Source: Planctomycetota bacterium
GTDB lineage: Bacteria; Planctomycetota; UBA1135; GCA-002686595
DNA: 64,000 nt
Assembly (NCBI GenBank): GCA_014237855.1
Contig: JABACD010000003.1
Location: 186,001-250,000, forward strand
Direction: 5' to 3'
This document shows, piece by piece, positions 25,608-34,530 of the stretch. The notes under the pieces are model-generated. The model saw only the letters and a list, made by a program, of their open reading frames with translations. It was not told where the DNA came from and ran no database searches. The first letter of the stretch is position 1, and each line of letters starts with the position of its first letter. The position numbers and the translations under genes are program-made.

Positions 25608-28085
25608 ATGCAGCGCCTCCTGATCCTCACCCTCTCATGCCTTTCCTCGGTTGCCTGCCACAGCGCTGGCAGCCATGACGATTCGAGCCCGGACATCAGC
25701 TCGGAATCCATCGCTGAGTTCACCCGCGGTCTGGAGCACAGGGCCGGGCTCTTCGAGGTCTGGCTCGATCAGGAGCATGGGCGGGTCTGGCTGGGTGTGG
25801 GTGGGGATGAGGTGGACGGGTCCCTGCCGACGGGGGGCCTGGCAGAGTGTCTGTACGTGGAAGGTCTGGCCACCGGACTGGGTTCCAACGACGTTGGGCT
25901 CGATCGCGGCCAGATCGGGCCGACGCGTCATGTGGTCTTTCGCCGCATGGGGGACCGCCTCCTCATCGAGGCTCAGAACTCGAACTTCCTGGCAGCCTCC
26001 GGAGATGCTGATGAGGGTCGTGCGGCTCGCGAGTCCTTTGCGACCTCTATCCTGTGGTCTGGCGAGATTGCTGCCAGTGAGCCGAGTGGTCGCGTGCTGG
26101 TGGATCTGACCTCATTCGTGGTACGTGATGCCCACGGTACGGCCTCTACACTCCAGGAAGATGGCGGTAGCTGGAGCCTCGACCAGCAACGCTCCTTCCT
26201 TCAGACAGATGGCTTGCTGGTCTTCCCTGACAACATCGAGTTGGAGGCGCTGCTCACCTTTGCGGGAAAGAGAGCCGGTCGCGAGGTTCGTGAGGTTGCT
26301 CCGGACCCCAGCAGCGTCACGCTGGTCCAGCATCACTCCTTCGTGCGGCTGCCTGACGACCGATACGCGCCGAGAGTCTTTGACCCACGCGCTGGTAGCT
26401 TTGCCACCTCTCACGTGAACGTGGCTGCGCATCCCGGAGAGCCCAACGTGAACCGCCTGGCCGTGCGTTTTCGTCTGGAGAAGCAAGACCCGGGCGCAGC
26501 TCTCTCCGAACCCGTGGAAGCGATCATCTACCATGTTGATCGGGGCGCACCCGAGCCGATCCGATCCGCTCTGGTCGAGGGCGCCTCCTGGTGGAACGAG
26601 GCCTTCGAGGCTGCGGGGTATCGCGACGCCTTTCGGGTGGAGCTGCTGCCTGAGGGGGCGCACCCTCTCGACGTTCGCTACAACGTGATCCAGTGGGTGC
26701 ACCGCTCGAGCCGTGGCTGGTCCTATGGCGGTGGCGTCCAGGACCCACGGACGGGAGAGATGATCAAGGGACACGTGGTGCTGGGTTCCCTGCGAGTTCG
26801 TCAGGATCGCCTGATCTTCGAAGGCCTGCTGGGTACAGGGCAATCGGGCAGTGGTCGGGTCGACGATCCCGTCCAGCTTGCCCTGGCCCGCATCCGCCAG
26901 CTCTCGGCCCATGAGGTGGGCCACACCCTGGGACTGGCACACAATTTCGCGGCGAGCACCTACGATGGTCGTGCCTCGGTGATGGACTACCCCGCTCCTC
27001 TGGTGCGAGCTGGAAGAGAGCCGGACAGCCTGGATGTGTCGGCTGCTTATGGCGTGGGAATTGGCACCTGGGACCGCCTGGCGATCTCGCATCTCTACGC
27101 TCACGAGGAGTCAGAGGAGCTCCTTGCCAGCCGGCTGGATAGCTTGATCGCCCAGGCGGAGTCAGAGGAGATGGTCTACCTCAGCGACCGTGACGCACGG
27201 CCTGCGGGCGCTGCTGACCCCAGAGGAAATCTCTGGGACAACGGCAGCGATCCCTTGAGAGAGCTGACTCGCGTGCTCGATGTGCGCCGTATTGGTCTGA
27301 GTAACTTCGGTCCAGATCGACTCGCCGAAGGTCAGCCGACATCGCTCTACCAGGATGTCTTGATCCCCTTGTTCTTCATGCACCGCTACCAGGTAGAGGC
27401 TGTCGCAAAGATGATTGGCGGCCGCTGGTACGAGCATTCGCTGGTTGGAGATGGTCGTGCGGCCCCTGAAGTGGTGCCCGCCACACGACAGCGCCTGGCC
27501 CTGCAGCTCTTGCTGGAGAGTCTGGCGACCACCAGCGAGGTTCCCAGCCACGTGACGGCACTCCTCGTCCCTCAGACCATTGTCGCGGGGCGCCGGCGGG
27601 AGGCCTTCGTGGGGCGCGCCAGTCCGATGTTCGATCCGGTCGCCATGGGGGAAGCCTCCATGCGTTTCACCCTGCTCGCGATCCTTCAGCCCGAGCGGCT
27701 CGAGCGCGTGGCGCAGCAGCACGACCGCGACCCCTCTCAGCTCGGGCTCTCCGAGCTCTTCGGAGAGCTTGTCGAGGAGGTCAAGGTAGACGCACTCCTC
27801 TCCACCACCCCCTCGAGGGACGCGCTGGCGAGGGTTCTGGTTGGAGAGCTGATCTCGTTGGCGCGCACTCCCAGGGCTTCCGGGCGCGTTCGAGGTGCCT
27901 CCGAGGAGGCTCTTTGGATGCTGAGAGAGCACTGGCGGCAGGACCGGGGTCGCGAGGGGGCCGCCGCCAGGCACCTGTTGCCCGTGATCGAGCGATTCAG
28001 CGCTCGACCCCACGATCGCGAGGAGCCGGCCCCCCTTCCCAGTGCGCTGCCGCCGGGCAGCCCCATCGGCTGCTCCCAGGGCTGA
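25608..28085 (+). CDS. Zinc-dependent metalloprotease lipoprotein (DUF5117/DUF5118 type)
   Basis: 825 residues. The N-terminus is a lipoprotein signal (SVAC lipobox, Cys near residue 17). The first half contains a beta-rich region with an RxEKxDPxAxxSEPVxPI-like block, typical of the DUF5117/DUF5118 proteases. The active-site helix HEVGHTLGLAHN starts at about residue 435 and matches the metzincin HExxHxxGxxH motif. The C-terminal third is helical. These proteins sit on the cell surface and are thought to degrade external protein. It precedes the second M28 peptidase gene by about 100 bp on the same strand. Confidence 0.88.
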   Translation: MQRLLILTLSCLSSVACHSAGSHDDSSPDISSESIAEFTRGLEHRAGLFEVWLDQEHGRVWLGVGGDEVDGSLPTGGLAECLYVEGLATGLGSNDVGLDRGQIGPTRHVVFRRMGDRLLIEAQNSNFLAASGDADEGRAARESFATSILWSGEIAASEPSGRVLVDLTSFVVRDAHGTASTLQEDGGSWSLDQQRSFLQTDGLLVFPDNIELEALLTFAGKRAGREVREVAPDPSSVTLVQHHSFVRLPDDRYAPRVFDPRAGSFATSHVNVAAHPGEPNVNRLAVRFRLEKQDPGAALSEPVEAIIYHVDRGAPEPIRSALVEGASWWNEAFEAAGYRDAFRVELLPEGAHPLDVRYNVIQWVHRSSRGWSYGGGVQDPRTGEMIKGHVVLGSLRVRQDRLIFEGLLGTGQSGSGRVDDPVQLALARIRQLSAHEVGHTLGLAHNFAASTYDGRASVMDYPAPLVRAGREPDSLDVSAAYGVGIGTWDRLAISHLYAHEESEELLASRLDSLIAQAESEEMVYLSDRDARPAGAADPRGNLWDNGSDPLRELTRVLDVRRIGLSNFGPDRLAEGQPTSLYQDVLIPLFFMHRYQVEAVAKMIGGRWYEHSLVGDGRAAPEVVPATRQRLALQLLLESLATTSEVPSHVTALLVPQTIVAGRRREAFVGRASPMFDPVAMGEASMRFTLLAILQPERLERVAQQHDRDPSQLGLSELFGELVEEVKVDALLSTTPSRDALARVLVGELISLARTPRASGRVRGASEEALWMLREHWRQDRGREGAAARHLLPVIERFSARPHDREEPAPLPSALPPGSPIGCSQG

Positions 28086-28191
28086 GACAATGGGGCGTAA
28101 CCCTCAGGTTTGATTCCGGTCACCCGGGCAGACACTGTCGGCTGTCGGGATTAGAGTGTGAGGCTGGTCCCGGTCCCCCCATAGCGATTCG

Positions 28192-29679
28192 ATGAACAAG
28201 TACCTCGTCACTCTCGGCCTCTCCACCCTGGTCCTGCCACTCTCGAGCTTCACCCTCGCTTCTGGCCAGGATGATGTCGACGCTACGATCGCGAAGGAGT
28301 TGGAGCGGCCCCTGACCCGGGCTCTCGACTCGATCCAACCCAAGCGCATTCAGGCCGACCTTCACTTTCTGGCATCGGACGAGATGCGCGGCCGCGATAC
28401 GCCCTCCCAGGAGCAGCGCATCGCAGCCAGGTTCATTGCAGCCCGGCTCCAGCGGCTGGGCTGGGAGCCTGGAGGTAAGGATGGGTACCTCTGGGACTAC
28501 GAGCTCCCCACGGTGGCCATCGATGGCAGCGAGTCGAGCATGGACGCCACCAAGGCCGGAGAGTCCGTCGAGCTCGGACTCGGCGTGGACTACGCTTTCT
28601 ATCCCAATTCTCTGAGTGAGCTCGATGTCTCTGGCAAGGGGCTCGTGTTCGTGGGCACTGGTACCAAGGAGGAGCTCGAGGGACTTGATCTCGAAGGGCG
28701 CTGGACACTCTGCCGCCACTCGGAACTGCGCTACACGAAGGTCTCGAGCAACGCTCGCAAGGCAGGGGCGGTTGGGGTCATCGTCTTGCCCGGAGAGGGC
28801 ATGACTGCCACTGAAATGGAGCAGAGGGTCCAGACCTGGGGGAAGCAGGTTACCGAGGGCCGTCTCAACAGGGGGCGTGGGAATTCCAAGGCGCGCCCCT
28901 ATGTCTACATGACGGAGGCTGGTGCACAGAAGCTATTCAAGCTCGCCGGTTCAGGGGTGCCGGAGCTCGGTGACGGACTTGACGTGGCCCTCACCGAGAA
29001 GCGTGTGATGCTGGCCGAGTCCACAGCCGGCCTCGAGAACGTGATTGGCATCTGGCCCGGCAGTGACCCAGAGCTTGCCAGCGAGCTGATCATCCTCTCT
29101 GCCCACTACGATCATGTGGGTGCGAATAGCGATGGTACAGTCTTCAATGGAGCCGATGACAATGGCTCCGGTACGGTCGGACTGCTCAGCGTGGCTGAGG
29201 CGCTGAAGGCCTATGGCCCCATGCGGCGCTCCATCATGTTGATCTGGGTCTCCGGCGAGGAGAAGGGGCTCCTGGGCTCGGCGGCCTGGACCAAGGATCC
29301 GCACCTACCGGGGGGCCTGAAGCCCGTGGCGAACATCAACATCGACATGATCGGTCGCAACGATGCCCGCTCACTCCTTGTCACACCGACCCAGGACCAC
29401 GACGCCTACAACGGCCTCACTCGAATGGCCGAGTCCTACCGGGCTGAGGAGGGCTTCGACAAGCTTGGCAGCGCGGATGCCTACTGGAGCCGCTCAGACC
29501 ACGCCAACTTCTCCAAGAACCTGCAGATCCCAGTGGCCTTCCTGTTTTCGGATATCCACGAGGATTACCACAAGGTCACCGACACCCCGGACAAGATCGA
29601 CTACGACAAGATCGCCAGGGTGTCCCGGTTGGTCGTGAGGATGCTCAATGGGCTGCAGGCCGACTCGCTCAGCCTCTAG
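28192..29679 (+). CDS. Secreted M28 family zinc aminopeptidase (paralogue 2)
   Basis: 495 residues; signal peptide near FTLASGQDD. It shares FLASDEMRGRDTPS with the M28 protein at 21784-23262 and has the same layout: a protease-associated insert, then zinc motifs LSAHYDHVG, NGADDNGSGTVG, SGEEKGLLGS, NIDMIGR and IHEDYHKVTDT. All ligands are present, so it should be active. It lies in a block of metallopeptidase genes (M28, M18, metzincin-like, M28) that suggests peptide scavenging as an important habit. Confidence 0.92.
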   Translation: MNKYLVTLGLSTLVLPLSSFTLASGQDDVDATIAKELERPLTRALDSIQPKRIQADLHFLASDEMRGRDTPSQEQRIAARFIAARLQRLGWEPGGKDGYLWDYELPTVAIDGSESSMDATKAGESVELGLGVDYAFYPNSLSELDVSGKGLVFVGTGTKEELEGLDLEGRWTLCRHSELRYTKVSSNARKAGAVGVIVLPGEGMTATEMEQRVQTWGKQVTEGRLNRGRGNSKARPYVYMTEAGAQKLFKLAGSGVPELGDGLDVALTEKRVMLAESTAGLENVIGIWPGSDPELASELIILSAHYDHVGANSDGTVFNGADDNGSGTVGLLSVAEALKAYGPMRRSIMLIWVSGEEKGLLGSAAWTKDPHLPGGLKPVANINIDMIGRNDARSLLVTPTQDHDAYNGLTRMAESYRAEEGFDKLGSADAYWSRSDHANFSKNLQIPVAFLFSDIHEDYHKVTDTPDKIDYDKIARVSRLVVRMLNGLQADSLSL

Positions 29680-29815
29680 TCCAGGCGGGTTCTGATACCT
29701 GGATGTTGGATTTGGGGTCCAGAGTCGCCCATTCAGGGACGAATTTGGGTTGGCCAAGGGGCCTCGGTGCCCTACTCTTCTCGGCCCGTCCGTAGGGGCT
29801 CCTCAGCCCCGCCCT

Positions 29816-29833
29816 CCAAGGAGATAACAAGAG

Positions 29834-29836
<3 letters not shown>
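29816..29836 (+). promoter_or_regulatory. Strong ribosome-binding site of fdxA
   Basis: AAGGAG directly precedes the ferredoxin ATG at about 12 bases, one of the best Shine-Dalgarno sequences in the window, in line with high expression of a ferredoxin. Confidence 0.6.
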
Positions 29837-30172
<336 letters not shown>

Positions 30173-30213
30173 AGAAGCAGGAGCTCACCGTCCCGATGGG
30201 GATGCAACAACTC

Positions 30214-30240
30214 ACACCCCTGGCTACTTGTCAGGGGTGT
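30214..30240. terminator. Bidirectional terminator between fdxA and the RNA methyltransferase gene
   Basis: ACACCCCTG (30214-30222) pairs perfectly with CAGGGGTGT (30232-30240), loop of 9. On the plus strand CTTCTTGGG follows. The stop codon of the convergent minus-strand gene (30224-30226) lies in the loop, so one hairpin likely serves both. Confidence 0.6.
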
Positions 30241-31060
30241 CTTCTTGGGTGCTGCGTCCGAGTAGCTCGTAGAGGCAGACCGCAGCGGCTGCGTTGATCG
30301 AGAGAGAGTCAACGTCCCCACGCATGGGGATTGTCACGCAGCCATCCATCTTCCTGACAAGCGGTTCGGGGAGACCGAACGCCTCGCTACCCAGGAAGAG
30401 GGCCAGTGGGCTCGGCTCCTGGCGTTGGTGGTCGAGTGCTGTTCCTCCCGTGGCGACAGCGCCCAGCGAGCGAACGCCCTCGACCCGGAGCCTGGCGAGC
30501 AGCTTCTCCGCGGACGGGTAGCGCAGGATCGGTAGGCGAAAGATGCTGCCCATCGATGTTCGCACTGCCTTGGGGTGGAAGGGATCGGTGACTCCGACCG
30601 CGATGAACCCCTGCGCACCCGCAGCGAGAGAGGTCCTCACGAGGGCCCCGACGTTGCCAGGGTCGGTCCCATCGACCACGCAGACGAGGCCCGAGCGGAA
30701 GGGGGCCTGGGGGCGGCTCAAGCACTCGGTCAGCCCCAGCTCTTTCGGCGCCTCGACGAGGCCCAGGATGTCACCGAAGCTGCGTGTGCCGATGAACTCG
30801 CGTAGGGTCTCATCGGGTGCCACATGCAGCTCGACTTCACGATGGCCTCTCAGCTCGTCCAGGAGCCGGGCCTCGCGGGCGTCTGCGCTCGACGCGAAGC
30901 GTCTCCCGAGGACGACGGCTCGCAGGCCTGCGCCCGCTCGCAGGGCGCGCTCCACCAGGCGGGTCCCCTCGATGGAGAAGGCCGAGAGCTCTGCACGTCC
31001 TCCGGCGCTGGAGCAGCGCCGCAGCTCGGCCAGCCGTCGCGGGAGGTCCGGGCGGCTCAC
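30224..31060 (-). CDS. SpoU/TrmH family RNA 2'-O-methyltransferase
   Basis: 278 residues from GTG 31060. That start overlaps the stop codon of the upstream small gene (GTGA at 31060-31057); the longer open frame upstream reads as non-protein. An N-terminal substrate-binding domain (SIEGTRLVERALRAG) is followed by the trefoil-knot SPOUT domain with motif 1 VVDGTDPGNVGALVRTSLA, motif 2 ALFLGSEAFGLPEPL and motif 3 IPMRGDVDSLSINAAAAVCLYEL. It methylates a ribose in rRNA or tRNA; the target base cannot be told from sequence. Confidence 0.92.
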   Translation of the reverse strand: MSRPDLPRRLAELRRCSSAGGRAELSAFSIEGTRLVERALRAGAGLRAVVLGRRFASSADAREARLLDELRGHREVELHVAPDETLREFIGTRSFGDILGLVEAPKELGLTECLSRPQAPFRSGLVCVVDGTDPGNVGALVRTSLAAGAQGFIAVGVTDPFHPKAVRTSMGSIFRLPILRYPSAEKLLARLRVEGVRSLGAVATGGTALDHQRQEPSPLALFLGSEAFGLPEPLVRKMDGCVTIPMRGDVDSLSINAAAAVCLYELLGRSTQEDTPDK

Positions 31061-31281
31061 GTCCTCGGTGTGGCAGGGGGCTTTCCCGGGGGCGTCCGTG
31101 GTTCCCAGAGTCCGCACTCCTGTCCCGAGCTCTGCCTGACGGTGATCCGGGGCAGCTGCTTGGACTTGAACTCGAAGGCGCGGCAGCCATGGGGCCACTG
31201 GGACTCGTAGGTCACGAAGTGGTGCTTGCAGCTGGTGCAGTCGGGTTCGGGGCGGTTCACACAGAGAGCTTCGGATTCCAT
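31057..31281 (-). CDS. Small Cys-rich protein, putative zinc-binding
   Basis: 74 residues, ATG at 31281. Cysteines in CTSCKHHFVTYESQWPHGC and SSGQECGLWEP, together with GCRAFEFKSKQLP, match a widespread family of about 60-residue uncharacterised proteins that I recall in proteobacteria and planctomycetes (C-x2-C, GCRAFGFKS, SG-x-xC). A structural zinc site is likely. The stop codon overlaps the GTG start of the RNA methyltransferase gene, so the two are translationally coupled and may act together. It lies inside a longer frame (to 32385) that is otherwise noise. Divergent from the SUI1 gene. Confidence 0.7.
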   Translation of the reverse strand: MESEALCVNRPEPDCTSCKHHFVTYESQWPHGCRAFEFKSKQLPRITVRQSSGQECGLWEPRTPPGKPPATPRT

Positions 31282-31339
31282 GTACGAGCGATCAAGCTCC
31301 AGGATCGACGGACGGGGCCGAATGGGAGAGAATCTTCCC

Positions 31340-31726
31340 ATGGCGAAGAAGCGTGAGAGGATCGAGATCGAGAATCTGGGTGGGGAGCTGGTCAACAATC
31401 CGTTCGCGGCTCTTGGTGGTGGCACTCCTGCCGGGGCACCGCCACCTGCCGGCGAGGCGAATTCCAGCCCCGCTGATGCCGCTGCTCGGGGCAAGCTCGT
31501 CGTGCGTTTCGAGGCCAAGGGCCACGGTGGCAAGACGGTCACCCGGGTGAGCGGTCTGGAGCGTGGCAGCGATGAACTCGAGAGCCTCGCCAGAGAACTG
31601 CGCAAGGCGATGGGGACCGGTGCGCGAGTCCAGGATGGAGATGTTCTGGTGCAGGGCAAGCTCGTCGACCGCGTCGCCGAGTGGTTCGAGGCTCGCGGAC
31701 ATTCCCCAGTCGTACGGGGGAATTGA
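31340..31726 (+). CDS. SUI1/YciH family translation factor-like protein
   Basis: 128 residues from ATG 31340, preceded by GGGAGAG; the open frame extends upstream but without protein-like sequence. A Pro/Ala-rich linker (GGGTPAGAPPPAGE) joins a short N-terminus to a C-terminal SUI1 domain: KLVVRFEAKGHGGKTVTRVSGL and LARELRKAMGTGARVQDGDVLVQG. SUI1 is the eIF1-like fold; bacterial YciH reduces aberrant initiation. It is followed two bases later by the DUF455 gene. Confidence 0.9.
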   Translation: MAKKRERIEIENLGGELVNNPFAALGGGTPAGAPPPAGEANSSPADAAARGKLVVRFEAKGHGGKTVTRVSGLERGSDELESLARELRKAMGTGARVQDGDVLVQGKLVDRVAEWFEARGHSPVVRGN

Positions 31727-31728
31727 AG

Positions 31729-32550
31729 GTGGCGACGCGTGTGCTCCAGACACCTCCTCGAGGCACCCTCGAAGCCTGGGCCTGGGATGTCATTCATGAT
31801 CAGGATCTGGAGCGCAAGCTGGCGCCTCCGGCGCCACCAGGGAAATTCGAGGAGGTTGCTATCGAGCGTCGGACTTGCCTTCCCTCGAGGCCTGCTCCTC
31901 TGAGCGTGAGTGCTCGAGCGGCCAAGACGCCCCGTCCAGGGGCTCTGGTGCGTCCCGAGGTGAGGGCACGACTTCTGCATGTCTTCCTGCACCATGAGCT
32001 GCAGGCTGCCGAGATCTTCTGCTGGGCACTGCTGGCCTTTCCGCAGACTCCCGAGGAGTTTCGGCGAGGGCTGGTCCGGCTGACCCTGGATGAGCTGCGC
32101 CATGCACGCGCCTATCGGGTGGAGATCGAACGACTGGGGTCCTCGCTCGGGGCCTTTCCCGTGCGTGACTGGTTCTGGGAGCGCTTCGCGAGCTGCCAGA
32201 CGCCCCTGGAGTTCGTCGCCCTGATGGGCCTGGGCTTCGAGGCTGGTAACCTGGACCACTGCAGCACCTGGGCGGAGCGCTTTCGGGCCGCGGGGGACGA
32301 GCAAGGAGCTCGCTGTCAGGAGCTCATCGAGGTGGACGAGGTCGAGCACGTGGCCTTCGCCGCGACCTGGTTCAGGGCCTTCCATGGTCAGCTGGACTTC
32401 GATAGCTGGCGGCGGGCTCTGCCCGCCCCGCTGACTCCAACGGTCCTGCGGGGGAATCCGATCAATCGGGAAGCCCGGAAGCAGGCCGGACTCGACGAGG
32501 CCTTCTTGGGGGAGCTGGAAGCGTGGGACCGCGCCGAGCCTGGCTGCTGA
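31729..32550 (+). CDS. DUF455 ferritin-like diiron protein
   Basis: 273 residues from GTG 31729, two bases after the SUI1 stop and preceded by GGGGG. The start GTLEAWAWDVI, LERKLAPP matches the DUF455 N-terminus. Four helix ligands for a diiron site are visible: Glu near residue 90 (HHELQAAE), ELRH near 122-125, Glu near 171 (GFEAGN) and EVEH near 204-207. Related ferritin-like folds are oxygenases such as MiaE. It overlaps the downstream ATP-grasp gene by 28 bp. The reaction is unknown; the pairing with a ligase-like fold suggests a modification pathway. Confidence 0.85.
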   Translation: MATRVLQTPPRGTLEAWAWDVIHDQDLERKLAPPAPPGKFEEVAIERRTCLPSRPAPLSVSARAAKTPRPGALVRPEVRARLLHVFLHHELQAAEIFCWALLAFPQTPEEFRRGLVRLTLDELRHARAYRVEIERLGSSLGAFPVRDWFWERFASCQTPLEFVALMGLGFEAGNLDHCSTWAERFRAAGDEQGARCQELIEVDEVEHVAFAATWFRAFHGQLDFDSWRRALPAPLTPTVLRGNPINREARKQAGLDEAFLGELEAWDRAEPGC

Positions 32551-33410
32551 ACTTCGAGGCCGAGTTCGAGATGGCTCGGCCCGGTGCCTTCACTCCCAAC
32601 CGGAAGCTGGGCTCACGCCTCGCGAGGCTGCGGAGCGAGCATGCCCACCGGGTGCTCGGGAAAGGGGACCGATTGATCGAGGTAGATGGGCCCCGAGCAG
32701 CTGCTCTCGAGACCTCCTGGGAGGGCTTCGAGGGATGTGCCTGGTGTCCGACGGTGACGGCGCTTGCCAGGCTGCGGGGCCTGGGGCTGGAGGTTCCTCC
32801 CGCGCCAACGATGGAGACGCTCCGCCGGGCCAATGACCGTGCCTTCAGCTCGGAGCTGGGCCAGCACCTACCGGGGGGCTTCTTCACCACGGACGCGCTG
32901 GAGCTGGAGAGCCGGCTGCTGGAACCGTCGATCAGCGGGGCCTGGATCTGCAAGAGAGCTCATGGTGTCTCCGGCCGAGGCAAGCTGCGCTTGCGGGGCA
33001 CGGAGCTCGGAGAGTCCCAGCGAGCCTGGCTGGCCGCCTCGCTCCGACTGGGCGGGCTGCAGGTCGAGCCCCTCGTGGATCTTGAGCTGGAGTTCGCCTC
33101 CCACGGATGGCTGGATCGGGATGGCGGTTGCGAGCTACGCCCTCCCTGTGTGCTTGTCTGTGACGCCCAGGGTGCCTGGATCGACACGCGCAAGGCCCGG
33201 GAGGGAGAGATGGGATTCGAGGAGCAAGAGGCGCTCTTGGACGCGGCCCGTCTGGTAGGGGAGCGCCTTGCCCAGATCGGCTACTTTGGTCCCTTCGGTG
33301 TGGACGCCTTCCGCTGGAGAGATGCAGATGGGGGCCTGCATCTTCAGCCGTGTAGTGAGGTCAACGGCCGCTACACCCTGGGCTGGCGAGTCAGTTTTCC
33401 GGAGCACTGA
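32523..33410 (+). CDS. ATP-grasp domain protein
   Basis: 295 residues from GTG 32523, overlapping DUF455 by 28 bp. The N-terminus (WLLNFEAEFEMARPGAFTP) is like those of uncharacterised ATP-grasp proteins. ATP-grasp motifs are WICKRAHGVSGRGKLRLRG (lysine and glycine-rich loop, about residue 141) and, near the end, QPCSEVNGRYTLGW, whose Glu and Asn bind Mg-ATP. It likely joins a carboxylate to an amine or thiol using ATP. The substrate is unknown. A CAWC motif near residue 72 is of unknown meaning. Confidence 0.82.
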   Translation: MGPRRAWLLNFEAEFEMARPGAFTPNRKLGSRLARLRSEHAHRVLGKGDRLIEVDGPRAAALETSWEGFEGCAWCPTVTALARLRGLGLEVPPAPTMETLRRANDRAFSSELGQHLPGGFFTTDALELESRLLEPSISGAWICKRAHGVSGRGKLRLRGTELGESQRAWLAASLRLGGLQVEPLVDLELEFASHGWLDRDGGCELRPPCVLVCDAQGAWIDTRKAREGEMGFEEQEALLDAARLVGERLAQIGYFGPFGVDAFRWRDADGGLHLQPCSEVNGRYTLGWRVSFPEH

Positions 33411-33431
33411 GGCTGCCGGGCCTCTTCCCGA

Positions 33432-33722
33432 CTAGGCCTGGAAGTGGCCGTCCCATTCGAGTCGGGCCGTTCCGGAGCGACGCTTGACCTCGTGCTCCAC
33501 TCGCTGGGCGAGAGAACGACTCGCGAAGGGGCCGTAGGTCACCGCGAGACTCCAGGGTCTGCCGCCTCTGGTTGACCGCGCACCCCCGGGGAGCTCTCCG
33601 TTGTGCTGGGAGAGCCGTCGCGAGGTGTCGATTGCGATGCCCACGTAGGTTCGATCGCCAGCCTCGGATACCAGGACGTAGACAAACCAGTCCTGCCCGG
33701 TTTGATTCTTGGGGAGCGTCAT
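33432..33722 (-). CDS. GIY-YIG nuclease family protein (UPF0213-like)
   Basis: 96 residues. WFVYVLVSEAGDRTYVGIA carries the GIY-YIG core in variant form (VYV and YVG), and the Arg and Glu of the fold are in RRLSQHN and RVEHEVKRRSG. Such small single-domain proteins act on DNA or RNA ends, mostly with unproven roles. It is convergent with the ATP-grasp gene and follows the SGNH hydrolase gene on the same strand. Confidence 0.85.
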   Translation of the reverse strand: MTLPKNQTGQDWFVYVLVSEAGDRTYVGIAIDTSRRLSQHNGELPGGARSTRGGRPWSLAVTYGPFASRSLAQRVEHEVKRRSGTARLEWDGHFQA

Positions 33723-33805
33723 CGCTGCAGGAGCATACCCCTCTACGGCAATGATGCGAGGCTGGTGACCATGGTTCAGCCGACCCTTGCCCGAGGCATG
33801 CCCGA

Positions 33806-34510
33806 TCAGCGAGCCACGGCCTCCGCTTGCAACCTCGTGATCAGTGGCTTGAGTTGCTCTGTCCAGCTAGCGTAGCCACGCTCGTTCAGATGGAGCTGAT
33901 CGTTCACAAACCACTGCTGATCGGGTCGCCCATCGCTGTCGAGGAGCGAGGAGGCCGTGTCCACGAAGTAGAGCGTCCGGTCCTGGTCGCAGAGAGAAGC
34001 AATCAGGGCGTTGGTCTCGAGGACCAGGTCCAGGTGCTGGATTCTCGCCCTGGTGGGGTTGATGGCGATGTAGACGATCGGGGTGTGCGGCAGGCTGCTC
34101 CGAATCCTTGTGACGAACTGCTCGAAGAGGCTTCCGACCGCTGCAGGGGACTTGGGCTCCTTCCCCGCGATGTCGTTGGTCCCGCTGAACATCACGATCA
34201 CAGCCGGGGCATACGCGAGAATCAGGCGATCTGCCCAGTAAATGGAGTCGAACAACCTCGAGCCCCCAAAACCGCGCTGAATGACGGGTAGAGGCTGCAT
34301 GTCCGCGTGTAGGGTCTTCCACCGTCGAATGCTGGAACTCCCCACGAAGAGAACGGCATCAGCGGGAGGCGGCTCGACGGCGGCCGTCCTCTCGAAGGCC
34401 TCGATATCGCCCTGCCATCGAAGGGGATTCTCACCTGGCGGTATCTCCGGTGGTGCCGCGACGCATGCGCAGAAGAGCAAGAGTCCGGTGCTCGTGATGA
34501 GCCTGGCCAT
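33806..34510 (-). CDS. SGNH/GDSL-family hydrolase lipoprotein
   Basis: 234 residues from ATG 34510; the signal MARLITSTGLLLFCACVAAP has a lipobox Cys. Block I is atypical (VLFVGSSSIRRW, with Ser in GSSS), block III is FSGTNDIAG, and block V is DQLHLNERGYASW (Asp-x-x-His). The family cleaves esters of sugars or lipids; here it is probably anchored to the envelope. It is encoded 20 bp after the FMN reductase gene on the same strand. Confidence 0.85.
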   Translation of the reverse strand: MARLITSTGLLLFCACVAAPPEIPPGENPLRWQGDIEAFERTAAVEPPPADAVLFVGSSSIRRWKTLHADMQPLPVIQRGFGGSRLFDSIYWADRLILAYAPAVIVMFSGTNDIAGKEPKSPAAVGSLFEQFVTRIRSSLPHTPIVYIAINPTRARIQHLDLVLETNALIASLCDQDRTLYFVDTASSLLDSDGRPDQQWFVNDQLHLNERGYASWTEQLKPLITRLQAEAVAR

Positions 34511-34530
34511 CAACACGGATAAGAGGTGGG

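Noticed and set aside
26112..27104. 330-residue frame antisense to the zinc protease gene
   Set aside because: Shadow of the real gene; no domain or plausible start signal.
31282..32385. Long N-terminal extension of the Cys-rich gene frame
   Set aside because: It is antisense to the DUF455 and SUI1 genes and its residues are low complexity; the conserved part begins at ATG 31281.
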